Assembly (NCBI GenBank): GCA_003427395.1
Contig: BFEA01000386.1
Location: forward strand, 583,842-614,682
From: Chara braunii
Lineage: Eukaryota; Streptophyta; Charophyceae; Charales; Characeae
Length of the DNA stretch: 30,841 nucleotides
Reading direction: 5' to 3'
Under the pieces are notes generated by a model. It did no database searches and was not told the DNA's origin. It worked only from the letters and a program-made list of their open reading frames with translations. The position numbers were made by a program, and so were the translations under genes. Positions 20,143-29,110 of this stretch are shown in pieces (position 1 is the first letter of the stretch; each line of letters opens with the position of its first letter).

Positions 20143-23100
20143 TTTTGAATACACTTAATGATATTTTTTTTTTGGTGGAGTAATTGTATCTTAGAACGAA
20201 CCTTTGACCAATGTGCCCGTATTTCTGTCTGCACAAATTCCTTTCCTTCTAATTTTACTTCTTCTCTTTCATGTACACACCTTTTGTACCACAATACCCA
20301 TAAAATGGCTTTCCGTCCTAACTCAAAAAAAATCATCTGGAATTCTGAAAGTTGTGTTTCCACTGGTACCCATTGACCCAAGAGAATGGTTTTCCAATCC
20401 CATGACCAATCAATTCCTGTTTCCACTGGTACCCATTGACCCAAGAGAATGGCTTTCCAATCCTATGGCCAATCAATTCCTGACAATCCCCTCCATATAC
20501 AGCCCCATCTTCTCCAAAGTAGGACTGTACCTGAGCATTGAATGAACACATGTTCAATTGTCTCCCTGATCTTCTTATGGGGGAAAACAGATAGACATGC
20601 TTTGCACCATGGATGTGCCAGACCTCGTTGTTCCAAATTGGTGTGATCAATGAGCCAATCATCAGTTGGTAAACAACGATGAAGAATTTGTCATTGTAAG
20701 GAGGAAAATTTGACTGGTCTTTTTTTAAGTTTATTGAAAAATTTTATGTTTTTGATGCTTTGTGCGTCAATATTCAGATGTCTGGTCCATCGGTCTCTTA
20801 TTACAGACGACACATCCACCCGTGGTCTTAACAAAAGATATGTTGCTTTCACCGTTAGGGATTGTAGAGTGCGTGGTATACTCCTTTTCCCCGTTTGCCA
20901 TACCCATGCATCTGGATCTATGGAAAGGTCCGAAATTGGGCATTGCGGCTGACACACTCTCCATCCAGAGGTTGCTGATATAAAAATAACTCTAATTCTG
21001 AACATTTTCGTGTAAGGAAAGAACTCAACTTGATTGGTTGATGAAGGTCGGAGTAAGTGGTTTGTTGTCATTGTGAACAGGGTCGTTAAGGCTCCTTCTA
21101 ATAGACTCATTATTTGTCCTACCTGCCAACATGATGGTTTGTGTGTAATCATTACAAAGTCTCCTTCCTGAAATTTTACTCCTTTTCTTAATTCTCTAAC
21201 CCATGCCAGTGGGATAGAACAAATGATGTAGTCCAGATTTTGATCTAATATGTGCGCGTATGTAATTGTTTTCTTAAGTTGATCAGAAGACTTCCACTCT
21301 TTTTTTTCCAGATCCCAAATGTCTTTAACCCGTATTACTCCTTTTTTCACCCACTGAGACCAGGGAGGAGTAGAACTATTGTACACACAACCATTAGCGT
21401 CCGTTATCCTTCTATTCCCAAATAGAGGTTGCCTCATGATTTTTTCAAAGCGTATGGTTGTGGGTTTATTAGGAAGAGGTAGCTTTCTCCATGTCCTTAG
21501 TAGGGACACCCATAGGTTATCTAGGAGTATATCCCTACAGGCTGCGCCTCTTTCCCCTTCTAGTCTTGAGTGAGTAGAAGGACGAGGGATGTTCCAAAAT
21601 AAGTTCTCTACCCAAGTAAGGGGATGTACTTCAGGTGGAGTTATCGGCGCCAGTTTCCTAATTTGTTGTAGAGCCAAAGGTTGCCAAGGTTGACATTGTA
21701 GGGTAGGGTCCAGGATTCCTAACCCTCCCCTCGATTTTGGTTGAATGAGGATAGACCATGCTACTCTAGGAATAACTCTCTCTAGCTCATGATTCCCTCT
21801 CCAGAGGAAGGCCGTCACCTGTTTTTGGAGGTGTTTGATTCGGAGTTTACTAATTGCCCAGATTGCTGATTTGTACCATATTGAAGCAAAAACCACATTA
21901 TTTATTACTAGTGATCTACCAAAAAGTGAAGTGTGTTGATTCTTCCATAGTTTCATTTTTTGTATCGCAAGATTTGAAATTCAGTCATCATTGGATATAG
22001 GTTTACCAGAGGCAGACAAAGATACTCCCAAAACTCTCAGTGGGGCCTCTAGGGGCAACCATTGTACCTTGGGGACTTCAGGCGGCCGAACACCATTTGA
22101 GAGGATCCACCATCCTTGCGTTTTATTTCCCCAATTAACCACCATGTCTGAGAGTGCTGAGAACTTATCCAACAGATTTTTTATTTCCTTCATATTTGCC
22201 TCTGAGGCCTCCATTATGATCGTTAGGTCATCTGCAAACATTGAGGCTATTGGTATTGCCTCTTCCGGTATACCTGAGATAGTTAGACGTTTAATATTAT
22301 GATTAGCTCTAAGGTTGGCACCCAGGGCCTCCATCACAATCACGAAAAGGAAAGGGGTCAAAGGGTCTCCTTGTCTAACTGATCCCTGTCTTTTTAACGT
22401 CGAGTGCCAATATTCCCATACATCTGCTAAAATTTTTTTAAAGATATCATATGATAACAAAGATGTATTTAGTTTGTATATTCCCCTTCCCTGATCTGTT
22501 TTTTTTTTTAGAGACAGGAGGACTGAACACATTTTATGATCTGCCCCAGTCCATGGGCTTTGTGGGAAAATTGTTGCCCCTATGAGAGCTCTCTCTAGAT
22601 CTTCTGACATGAGTATGAGGTTTATTCTAGATCTAGATTGAAGGTGATCACCTTGATTTCGTATGCATGTGAATAATCTTTCTCGTGGGAATATTCTCCG
22701 GTACAAGTCAAACATACGTTCATTTTCGCACAAGGTTTGTATAATGTTCTCGTCCTCTTCTATATAAGGAGGACATGGAGAGAGGATCTTCCAACGATCC
22801 AACCATCTATCCGGAGCTGCATTGAAGTCCCCTGCCATAACTAAAGGGATCCCTTCCGGTATCTGGCTTCTTATATCTTGAAAAAAACTGATTCTATCTT
22901 CAGTTTCATTTGGTCCATATACATTAATCACACATATAACATCTGGTCCAATTGTAAAGATGGCAATTATCCATCGACCCTGCTCTTTATCTGGCACCCA
23001 TTGGACTACTTGAGCTCTAGAGTCTGGTGGTATCCAAATGGTTGTACCTGCTGACCCGTTTCTTGAGGTCGAACGGCCATATCGTGTTGTGAGCCCTGAT

Positions 23101-23319
23101 ATGAATGGGAGAGTTGGTGAGATGTGTTTCCTGTATGCATATGATGTCAGGCCACGATCTACCTCCCACGCCTTTCAATTGTTCCAATATAGCTTTTCTT
23201 TTTATCGCGTCTGCCGTAGCAAGGCCATTTACATTTAATGATCTGAGATCCAAGTCTATTGTTTTGATTGCACGCTGCCAAGATGGGTTCTTTCCATAAT
23301 AAGCTTGTATTGCGTCCAT
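20143..23319 (-). pseudogene. LINE-2 ORF2 with in-frame internal deletion fusing endonuclease to RT palm
   Basis: Starts at a true ATG (23317-23319). Endonuclease motifs: LRSLNVNGL, IICIQETHLTNS (catalytic Glu present), VINVYGPNE, MAGDFNAAPDRWLDR, SRSRINLILMS, TGADHKMCSV. A frameshift lies near 23100. Near 22390 the frame passes directly from WEYWHSTLK to SVRQGDPLTPFLF, skipping the inter-domain region and the first RT motifs including the box with the first catalytic Asp; FADDLT remains. A frameshift near 21975 leads to SLFGRSLVINN and GGLGILDP, with a small deletion near 21695. TGA at 20691-20693 interrupts; the frame continues with a zinc finger CKACL...EHVFIQC near 20610-20545. A 63-bp tandem duplication follows, then AILWVLWYKRCVHE near the gap. 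Confidence 0.85.
20356..20481 (-). repeat. 63-bp tandem duplication (21 codons) in LINE-2 ORF2
   Basis: 20356-20418 and 20419-20481 match with four mismatches. Being 63 bp long, the duplication keeps frame and repeats ELIGHxIGKPFSWVNGYQWK in the minus-strand translation. Confidence 0.92.
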
Positions 23320-23363
23320 CTTTACCTCATCTTATTATATAAGAACCACCTTCTTTAGTGTTT

Positions 23364-23578
23364 TTAAAGACGGATCCAAAAACCGTTGTCCAAATCCACA
23401 GCAGTCTGTAGGATGCCTCTTTGCAGCAAAATGCTGAGAAAGGCAAGAATGTCTGAGGCCGACCACACCACATTTGCTTTAATCTTAAGACTCTGTAAAT
23501 CAAGCAAAGCTGCGTGGGAAAACCATCTCAACCCTGCCTCTTTCTGTTCCTCAAAGCGAACAATCGTGTCCCTTTTCG
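23364..23578 (-). pseudogene. Probable C-terminal remnant of LINE-2 ORF1
   Basis: An open minus-strand frame of about 71 codons directly upstream of ORF2, containing EEQKEAGLRWFSHAALLDL and ILQRGILQTAVDLDNGF, ending at a stop 45 bp before the ORF2 ATG. Position and spacing fit an ORF1 terminus truncated by incomplete reverse transcription. No domain was recognised, so identity rests on context. Confidence 0.45.
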
Positions 23579-24030
23579 CCATATGTCCTCGTTGTTGGAA
23601 CGTGTTGGGGCAGTAGATGGAAATTAGTGTGTATTATTCTTCGCCGAATTGGAAATTGAGTTTTACCCATCTCCCGTCTATCATTGTAATATTTTTTCAG
23701 CAGCTGCTCGCTTGTTTTGTAGAATAACTACTCCCGATGAGTGTGGCCAGCTCGTGGGTGCCCAAGTGGCCACCTTAACCTATCTCAAACATTTTAGTAC
23801 CCGGTCCTTTATTTGTTGGTGCTCAGGGGACTCAGTAAGGTGTGTTTCCTGCAAACACAAAAAGTCTGGAGGGTCACCTGCAAACTAGTCTGAGTACTCC
23901 ATCACGGTGCTCCACTCATCGGGTTTGTCCAAGATCATGGCCATGCCATTAATGTTCAACGACACCACTTTCAGGTGTGCAATTATCCTGCATGTCCTGC
24001 ATCTTCCTTAGCTTCTCTGATCTCCTGCCT
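23579..24030 (-). pseudogene. LINE-3 ORF2 fragment: first half of APE endonuclease domain
   Basis: Minus-strand translation shows LKVVSLNINGM (near 23985-23950), then after a stop FLCLQETHLTESPEHQQ with the catalytic Glu, SSGVVILQNKRAAAEKIL, and after further stops and a shift IDGRWVKLNF and ISIYCPNT. These are the N-terminal endonuclease motifs in the usual order. The sequence stops at the LINE-2 insertion; the domain continues at 19445. An upstream part to about 24030 (RRQEIREAKEDAG) may be the ORF2 N-terminal extension. Confidence 0.75.
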
Positions 24031-24570
24031 TCGTTGTTCCCCTATTAGGGAAACGCACTTGGTTTAAAGTTTAAATCACCACTAACTCCGAGCCTGTTTT
24101 TGTCGACCCTGATTTTCACTGCGCAATGAGTTTTTGTCGAGCCTGCGGTCCACTGTGTTTCTTTTCTGGTACTCTTCTGAAAAAGAAAAAAGAAAAGAAG
24201 CACGGCCAGACTTTCAAAAAACGACGTACTCACAAACACAAAAAAGAAAAAGGAAAAAAAGAACACCCCTCTGGACGTGATACAAGATAGATAGCTCCCC
24301 CAAGTTGTTGTGTGAGTGTGCCCTCATTGAGAGCGTTACGGCAGGGGTGTCAGGTCCACGGAAAAAGACAAGAGGAAAAGAAAATCAAAACCGAACTTGG
24401 GGCGGGAAAGTGGGTTCATACATTCTGTGAAGTTGTAGTGTGGGTGGGCATGCCCTCCTTCACAAAGTGTCAGCAGCCCGTGGACTCGGCCGTGCCTCCT
24501 TGGCAGGGCATGAAAACAGAAAAAAAGAAACAAAACGAAACCACCAGCAACGAAAACCTGAAACTGATCA
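24031..24570. other. Unassigned A/G-rich stretch
   Basis: No supportable gene. It contains several A/G-rich runs (24180-24270, 24360-24395, 24515-24540). Two similar TTTTTGTCGAxCCTG words occur near 24098 and 24131, and TGTGxGxGTGxxCxTGCCCTC-like words near 24312 and 24440. It may be fragments of an unknown repeat. Confidence 0.4.
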
Positions 24571-25211
24571 AATCGTAGTTAAATACTTTCTTGTGAGTAT
24601 TCGTGTCAGCACAACTTCGTGCACAGCCTTCCCGGACTAGGTCTTTTGTTTTTCTTTTTGCTTTTCGAACGGGCCCACAAGGCCCAACTGCCGAGCCTTC
24701 GCAGACCAGGGTTGTTGAGCCCTGGCCCCCGGGCCCAAGCGGCGGTGCGGGGGTCCGGGGCTGGGCAGCCCCGAAAAAGAAAAAAAAATATAAAAAACAA
24801 GCAAAAAAAAAAAAAAGAGATAGTTGGGGGTGCGCAGTGACAACGCGCACCCCGTGGGCCAAACCACAAAATTGAGGTTTTGTGCCCAACCCGGAACCCC
24901 CCCGAGGCCACACCCACCAGTGCGGGGACCGGGCGAGCCACCGGTGCGGGCCCGGAGGCGGGGCCCAAAGTCGGCAGGGCAGGGATGAGTGGTGGCAGGG
25001 GCGGGGGTGCGCGGGTGCTAGGCCGCCGACCAGGGAGGGGTTGGGGGGCAGGGCGGGGCCGGAAGAGGGGATGGGTGAGCGCTCGCAGCGCAGGCAGGGG
25101 TCAGCACGGGGGTGTGGGCAAGGGTGAAATAGCAGGGCGGGGTGGGCGCAGGGATGCCGACGGGGGTGGGCGCAGGGGTGCCGGAGGGGGAGGAGGTGTG
25201 GGGGCGGTGTC
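24571..25211. other. Unassigned GC-rich stretch beside the palindrome
   Basis: Very G-rich on the plus strand from 24880 to 25210, with imperfect short repeats (GGGGGTGGGCGCAGGG-like near 25137 and 25163). A poly-A-rich block lies at 24775-24820. Long open frames on both strands are composition artefacts. The sequence stops resembling the right side of the palindrome at 25211, so it is outside the arm. Confidence 0.5.
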
Positions 25212-25770
25212 GCGCCCCCACCGTTTCCAGAGCCTTGTTCGATGTCCCTCCCCGGGCTGAGTGCAGTGGGTTGGTGGACTGGCAGGCTGTCACGCAGGAT
25301 TTTGGAAAGTTTTAAGAAAGTTGTATAGAAGTGCATTCACAAGCATCCTTCGTCACACAGTCGAGTAGTCAGGGTTATCCCTCTTGCCAGCGGCGACACG
25401 GCTTAGAGTGAGGAGTTGGGGTTTATCGCCTGCACCTGATCCCGTATAAAGGTTAGATTCAAGGTCACCGGAGTCCCTATTATTCAGGAATCCTTTAAGT
25501 AGCCTTGAGTGTAACCTATATAATGAGGAGCGATGAATAGCATATCATCTCATACATAAAACATTCCATACATTATACGACATGCATCATAAAATAAATG
25601 ACACTTAGAGGACGAAAAGACCAGAAACCAGACTCTGCAATAGCATGACCAAAGACACGAGACTGAAGAGTAGTACACAGGGAATGAAGAGAGCAGCCAT
25701 TGGAGGGCTGCAGTCACTAATAAATCATAATAATGTCATGATACATCATAGTGACTAGAAGGAGAGAGTC

Positions 25771-26253
25771 TCAATCAATAATGATAAGCGGTACCCCCTT
25801 GTGAGTGGGCTCGACTGTCTGAGACTCCATGTCTGGCACACGTCGATCCTCCTCGTCATTGGGAACCCTGGTTGCTATTGACTCTGGGACCACGTAGCTG
25901 ATATCCATGGGTGTTGTAGGATCGATCTTGTTGATGTACGCCATGCACCTAGCCATCTCCTCATCTGCAACGCTCCTAAGATAAAACTCCTCCGCAAGGG
26001 TAATCTCACCTATAGCTCCGATCAATATCTATATCCGTCCCCTCTGGTCAATGTACATATATGAAACCTCAAGGAATCGATCTAAGAGGCTTTCGATAAG
26101 CCTATTGGTTCCAACCAAATGGTTGTAGTCATCCCCAAGGTATGGGACAGGGCCTTCCCCTCTGGAAGGTCCAATAATCGTCTCGGTCCTAGGTTTGGCT
26201 GACATATAGGAGTCAATCGCCCTCGAGCAGGTACCGTGCAAGAAGATGCGCAA
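25771..26253 (-). pseudogene. ORF B, left arm (internal TAG, altered 5' junction)
   Basis: Mirror copy of right-arm ORF B: RGEGPVPYLGDDYNHLVGTN, RFLEVSYMYIDQRGRI, TAG at 26029-26031, then GEITLAEEFYLRSVADEEMA and ISYVVPESIATRVPNDEED. The segment after GTN is shorter than on the right by about nine codons. Two extra bases just after the acceptor-like AG would break the phase of the proposed splice, so the left copy is probably non-functional. Confidence 0.5.
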
Positions 26254-26416
26254 TCCTCCTCAATGTTGCTCTCCGCCGTCGTCGCTTACCGATCTCCAGC
26301 GCTCAAGTCTCTACAAGCAAAACTAAGTCTCTGTGAGTGTCCCAGTCGAAGCGATCTCCCAGGTCAACGTCACTCACGCAACAAGGCTCCTGGTCAAACT
26401 CATCCGTCTCAGATCT

Positions 26417-26959
26417 CTATATGCAAGTAGTGATTGGGACCCCGGATCTGGTTATCTCTCTCCTGATCCGCTTGTCTTTCCGCCTCTTCCTCTTGCTGCG
26501 AGCCTCGCTGAGAGGTTTGGGATTACACCCCTCAAAGTCAAAGAGTACACCCCCTGGTGTTGAAGGAACGCGAGGAAACACCACATGTAACCAGTTATCC
26601 CTCCAATAACTCTCCCTGCGAAATATGTAGTCTGCTATCCTGTCATACGTGGTGTCTTTCACTCCCTTCCCTGCCCCCTTGACCGAGTAGGTAATCACCA
26701 GCGTGTGCCTCGATGTAGGGGACTCATTGGCCCTGATAATGAAGTTCTGATGTCCAACATATTGATAACAAAACTTCTCAACTAGCTTACCCCACGTGGG
26801 GGCTGTCTCACAATGACGGGCCAATTTGGACAAAAGGGTGGGGGGGCACCAGCTCAAAGTCAGCAACCAGCTCAAAGTAGGGGCCCACCTGAATGGCCTG
26901 GCTGAACTACAACTCCATATAGGACCCGCCTGAATGGGCCCAGCTGAACAGCAACTCAA
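26417..26959 (-). pseudogene. ORF A, left arm (premature TAG)
   Basis: Mirror copy of the right-arm ORF A. The shared part LLSKLARHCETAPTWGKLVE starts near 26838. The frame stops at TAG 26417-26419, where the right arm has CAG. Coding sense beyond it continues in the same frame (RSETDEFDQEP-like). The four substitutions between arms in 26521-26713 all change an amino acid. The N-terminal frame differs from the right arm because of upstream indels. Probably a decayed copy. Confidence 0.5.
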
Positions 26960-27104
26960 TGAAAGAACCCGCCTAAATGGGCCCGGCTGAACAGCAACTC
27001 AATGAAAGGGCCTGCCTGAATGGGTCTGACTGAACATCAGCAATCTCAAGGAGAAAGGGCCCGCCTGAACAGGCCCGGCTAAGCAGCAACTAAATGAAAT
27101 ACCT
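26888..27104. repeat. 43-bp GGGCCC-type tandem repeat, left arm
   Basis: About five units of CCTGAATGGGCCCGGCTGAA + CAGCAACTCAATGAAAGG type, mostly 41-50 bp long. The unit core GGGCCC is self-complementary. Confidence 0.88.
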
Positions 27105-27390
27105 CATGCACGGGGACCAATCATAAATGTTGAATATACTGGGGCTGGACCGTGCCAAGTCGTCTGTGCAGGGACGGAACTGCAAATGCCCCCCCCATAC
27201 AGGAAAGATATCATCTGCACGGAGTTGTGCTAGCGCAACCACTGATCAGCAAGGAAATAAAATCAACGGGACTAGGATGTCAAATCATTCCATCAGCGGA
27301 TCTCAAGAGTACATCCAACAAGCACTCAACCCATATCAATCATACTAGCAGGGCGCTCGCTCAGGAGTCATCATCTCAACAAGGTGCGCA

Positions 27391-28600
27391 CTCTAAAGGC
27401 AATACCGAGCATGGGAGCGCATAGCCGCACTCAAGTAGCGATGTCGAGCCTGGGCGCGCACTCAAATAGCGATACATAGCTTGGGCGCGCACTCAAATAG
27501 TGTTGTCAAGCTTGGGCACCCGTGGGCGCGCACTCAAATAATGATACATAGCCTGGGCGCGCATGGGCGAGCACTCAAATGGCAATATTAAGCTTGGGCG
27601 TGCACGGGCGCGCACTCAAATAGCAGTTTCGAGGTTGGGCACGCAAGGGCGCGCACTTGGATACCAATTCTGATCATGGGCGCGCATGGGCGCACACTCA
27701 AATAGTGAAACCAGGCATGGGCACGCATGGGCATGCACAAAATATCAATGCTGGGTCTGGGCGCGCATGGGCNATGCACAAAATATCAATGCTGGGTCTG
27801 GGCGCGCATGGGCACATACTCAGATAGCAATATCGAGGACGGGCGCGCATGGGCGCACACTCAAATAGCAATATGAACCATGGACGCACACTCAAATAGT
27901 GTTACCAGGCATGGGCGTGCATGAGCGTGCACAAAATAGTCGTACAGAGCATGGGCGCCCATGCGTGCCCAAGCTTGATATTGGTATTTGAGTGCGTGCC
28001 CATGCGAGTGTCCATGCTCTCTACAGCGATTGAGGGCGCGCATGGGTGCCCATGCTCTGTACGACTATTTTGTGCACGCCCATGCACGCCCATGCCTGGT
28101 AACACTATTTGAGTGCGCGTCCATGGTTCGTATTGCTATTTGAGTGCGCGTCCACGCTCGCCCATCCTCGATATTGCTATCTGAGTACGCGCCCATGCGT
28201 GCCCAAACCCAGCATTGATATTTTGTGCACGCCCATGCGTGCCCATGCCTGGTATCACTATTTGAGTGTGCGCCCTTGCGCGCCCATGATCAGAATTGGT
28301 ATCCAAGTGCGAGCCCTTGCGCGCCCAACCTTGAAACTGCTATTTGAGTGCGCGTCCGTGAGCCCAAGCTTAGTATTGCCCGTTGAGTGCTCGCCCATGC
28401 GCGCCCAGGCTATGTATCGCTATTTGAGTGCGCGCCCGCGGGTGCCCAAGCTTGACAACACCATTTGAGTGCGCGCCCATGCACGCCCAGGCTATGTATC
28501 GCTATTTGAATGCGCGCCCAAGCTCGACATCACTACTTGAGTGCGGCTATGCGCTCCCATGCTCGGTATTGCCTTCAGAGTGCGCACCTTGTTGAGATGA
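27391..28600. repeat. 31/41-bp minisatellite at the palindrome centre
   Basis: On the left side, units of the form CGCACTCAAATAGC...TTGGGCG recur with lengths of 31 or 41 bp; the difference is a 10-bp module close to CGCATGGGCG. On the right of 28002 the same units appear reverse-complemented (TATTTGAGTGCGCGCCCATG). One unit is duplicated only on the left (about 27735-27815, with an ambiguous base at 27773). Translations give meaningless Ala/Arg/Cys-rich frames. Confidence 0.92.
27966..28038. other. Central spacer of palindrome
   Basis: 73 bp between the arms, made of minisatellite-type sequence in the right-arm orientation (GTATTTGAGTGCGTGCCCATG). It is the only non-mirrored part of the centre. 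Confidence 0.85.
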
Positions 28601-28889
28601 TGACTCCAGAGCGAGCGCCTAGCTAGTATGATCGAGTTGGGCTGAGTGCTTGTTGGATGGACTCTTGAGATCCGCTGATGGAATGATTTGGCATCCTAGT
28701 CCCGTTGATTTTATTTCCTTGCTGATCAGTGGTTGCGCTAGCACAACTCCGTGCAGATGATATCTTTCCTGTACGAAGGGGACATTTGCAGTTTCGTCCT
28801 TGCGCAGACGACTTGGCACGGTCCAGCCCCAGTACATTCAACATTTATGACTGGCCCCCGTGCATGAGGTGTTTCATTTAGTTGCTGTT

Positions 28890-29110
28890 TAGCCGGACCC
28901 ATTCAGGCGGGCCCTTTCTCCTTCAGATTGCTGCTGTTCAGCCAGGCCCATTCAAGCGGGCCCTTTCATTGAGTTGTTGTTCAGCCGGGCCCATTCAGGC
29001 GGGCCCTTTCATTGAGTTGATGTTCAGTCGGACCCATTCAGGCGGGTCCTATATGGATTTGCAGTTCAACCAGGCCATTCAGGCGGGCCCCTACTTTGAG
29101 CTGGTTGCTG
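28890..29110. repeat. 43-bp GGGCCC-type tandem repeat, right arm
   Basis: Mirror of 26888-27104: units contain CCATTCAGGCGGGCCCTTTC and TTGAGTTGxTGTTCAGCC. A repeat of 43 bp is not a multiple of three, so any frame passing through it rotates; it is therefore unlikely to be coding. Confidence 0.88.

Larger units (their letters stand above)
19449..23578 (-). mobile_element. LINE-2: 5'-truncated L1-like LINE inserted into LINE-3
   Basis: Minus strand: probable ORF1 C-terminus (23578-23364), ORF2 with endonuclease, a shortened RT, C-terminal region with zinc finger, then gap and poly(A). It is bounded by two similar 21-mers at 23579-23599 and 19425-19445 (16 of 21 identical), read as a diverged target-site duplication. 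Removing it and one copy of the repeat brings the two halves of the LINE-3 endonuclease together with motif spacing close to that in LINE-1. Confidence 0.82.
19425..23599. repeat. Diverged target-site duplication flanking LINE-2
   Basis: The copies are 19425-19445 and 23579-23599; this entry spans both. They share 16 of 21 positions including TCCAAC and CGAG (minus strand). The left copy touches the poly(A) end and the right copy touches the first LINE-2 base, as target-primed reverse transcription requires. Confidence 0.7.
25212..27965 (-). repeat. Left arm of 5.6-kb palindrome
   Basis: Reverse-complementary to 28039-30795. Matching anchor pairs: 25212 with 30795, 25771-26025 with 29982-30236, 26337 with 29657, 27965 with 28039. 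Pair sums vary only from 55994 to 56007, so indels are few and small. Over 26521-26713 I counted four mismatches in 193 bp; the outermost ~130 bp are more diverged (about ten mismatches). From centre outward it holds the minisatellite, 43-bp repeats, ORF A, ORF B and a non-coding end. Confidence 0.95.

Noticed and set aside
19210-20444. Long frames across the N run
   Set aside because: Openness comes from unresolved bases in the assembly gap.
24470-25336. 288-codon minus-strand Pro/His-rich frame
   Set aside because: A GC-rich composition artefact crossing a poly-A-rich block and the palindrome boundary; no domain and no conservation in the other arm.
28109-28468. Cys/Arg-rich open frame over the minisatellite
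   Set aside because: The unit lengths (31/41 bp) rotate the frame; similar frames occur on the opposite strand. It is a repeat artefact.
27391-28600. CRISPR-like array (regular repeats with variable spacers)
   Set aside because: The whole unit is repetitive, the variable part is not unique spacer sequence, and the array is mirrored; the context is eukaryotic with no cas genes.
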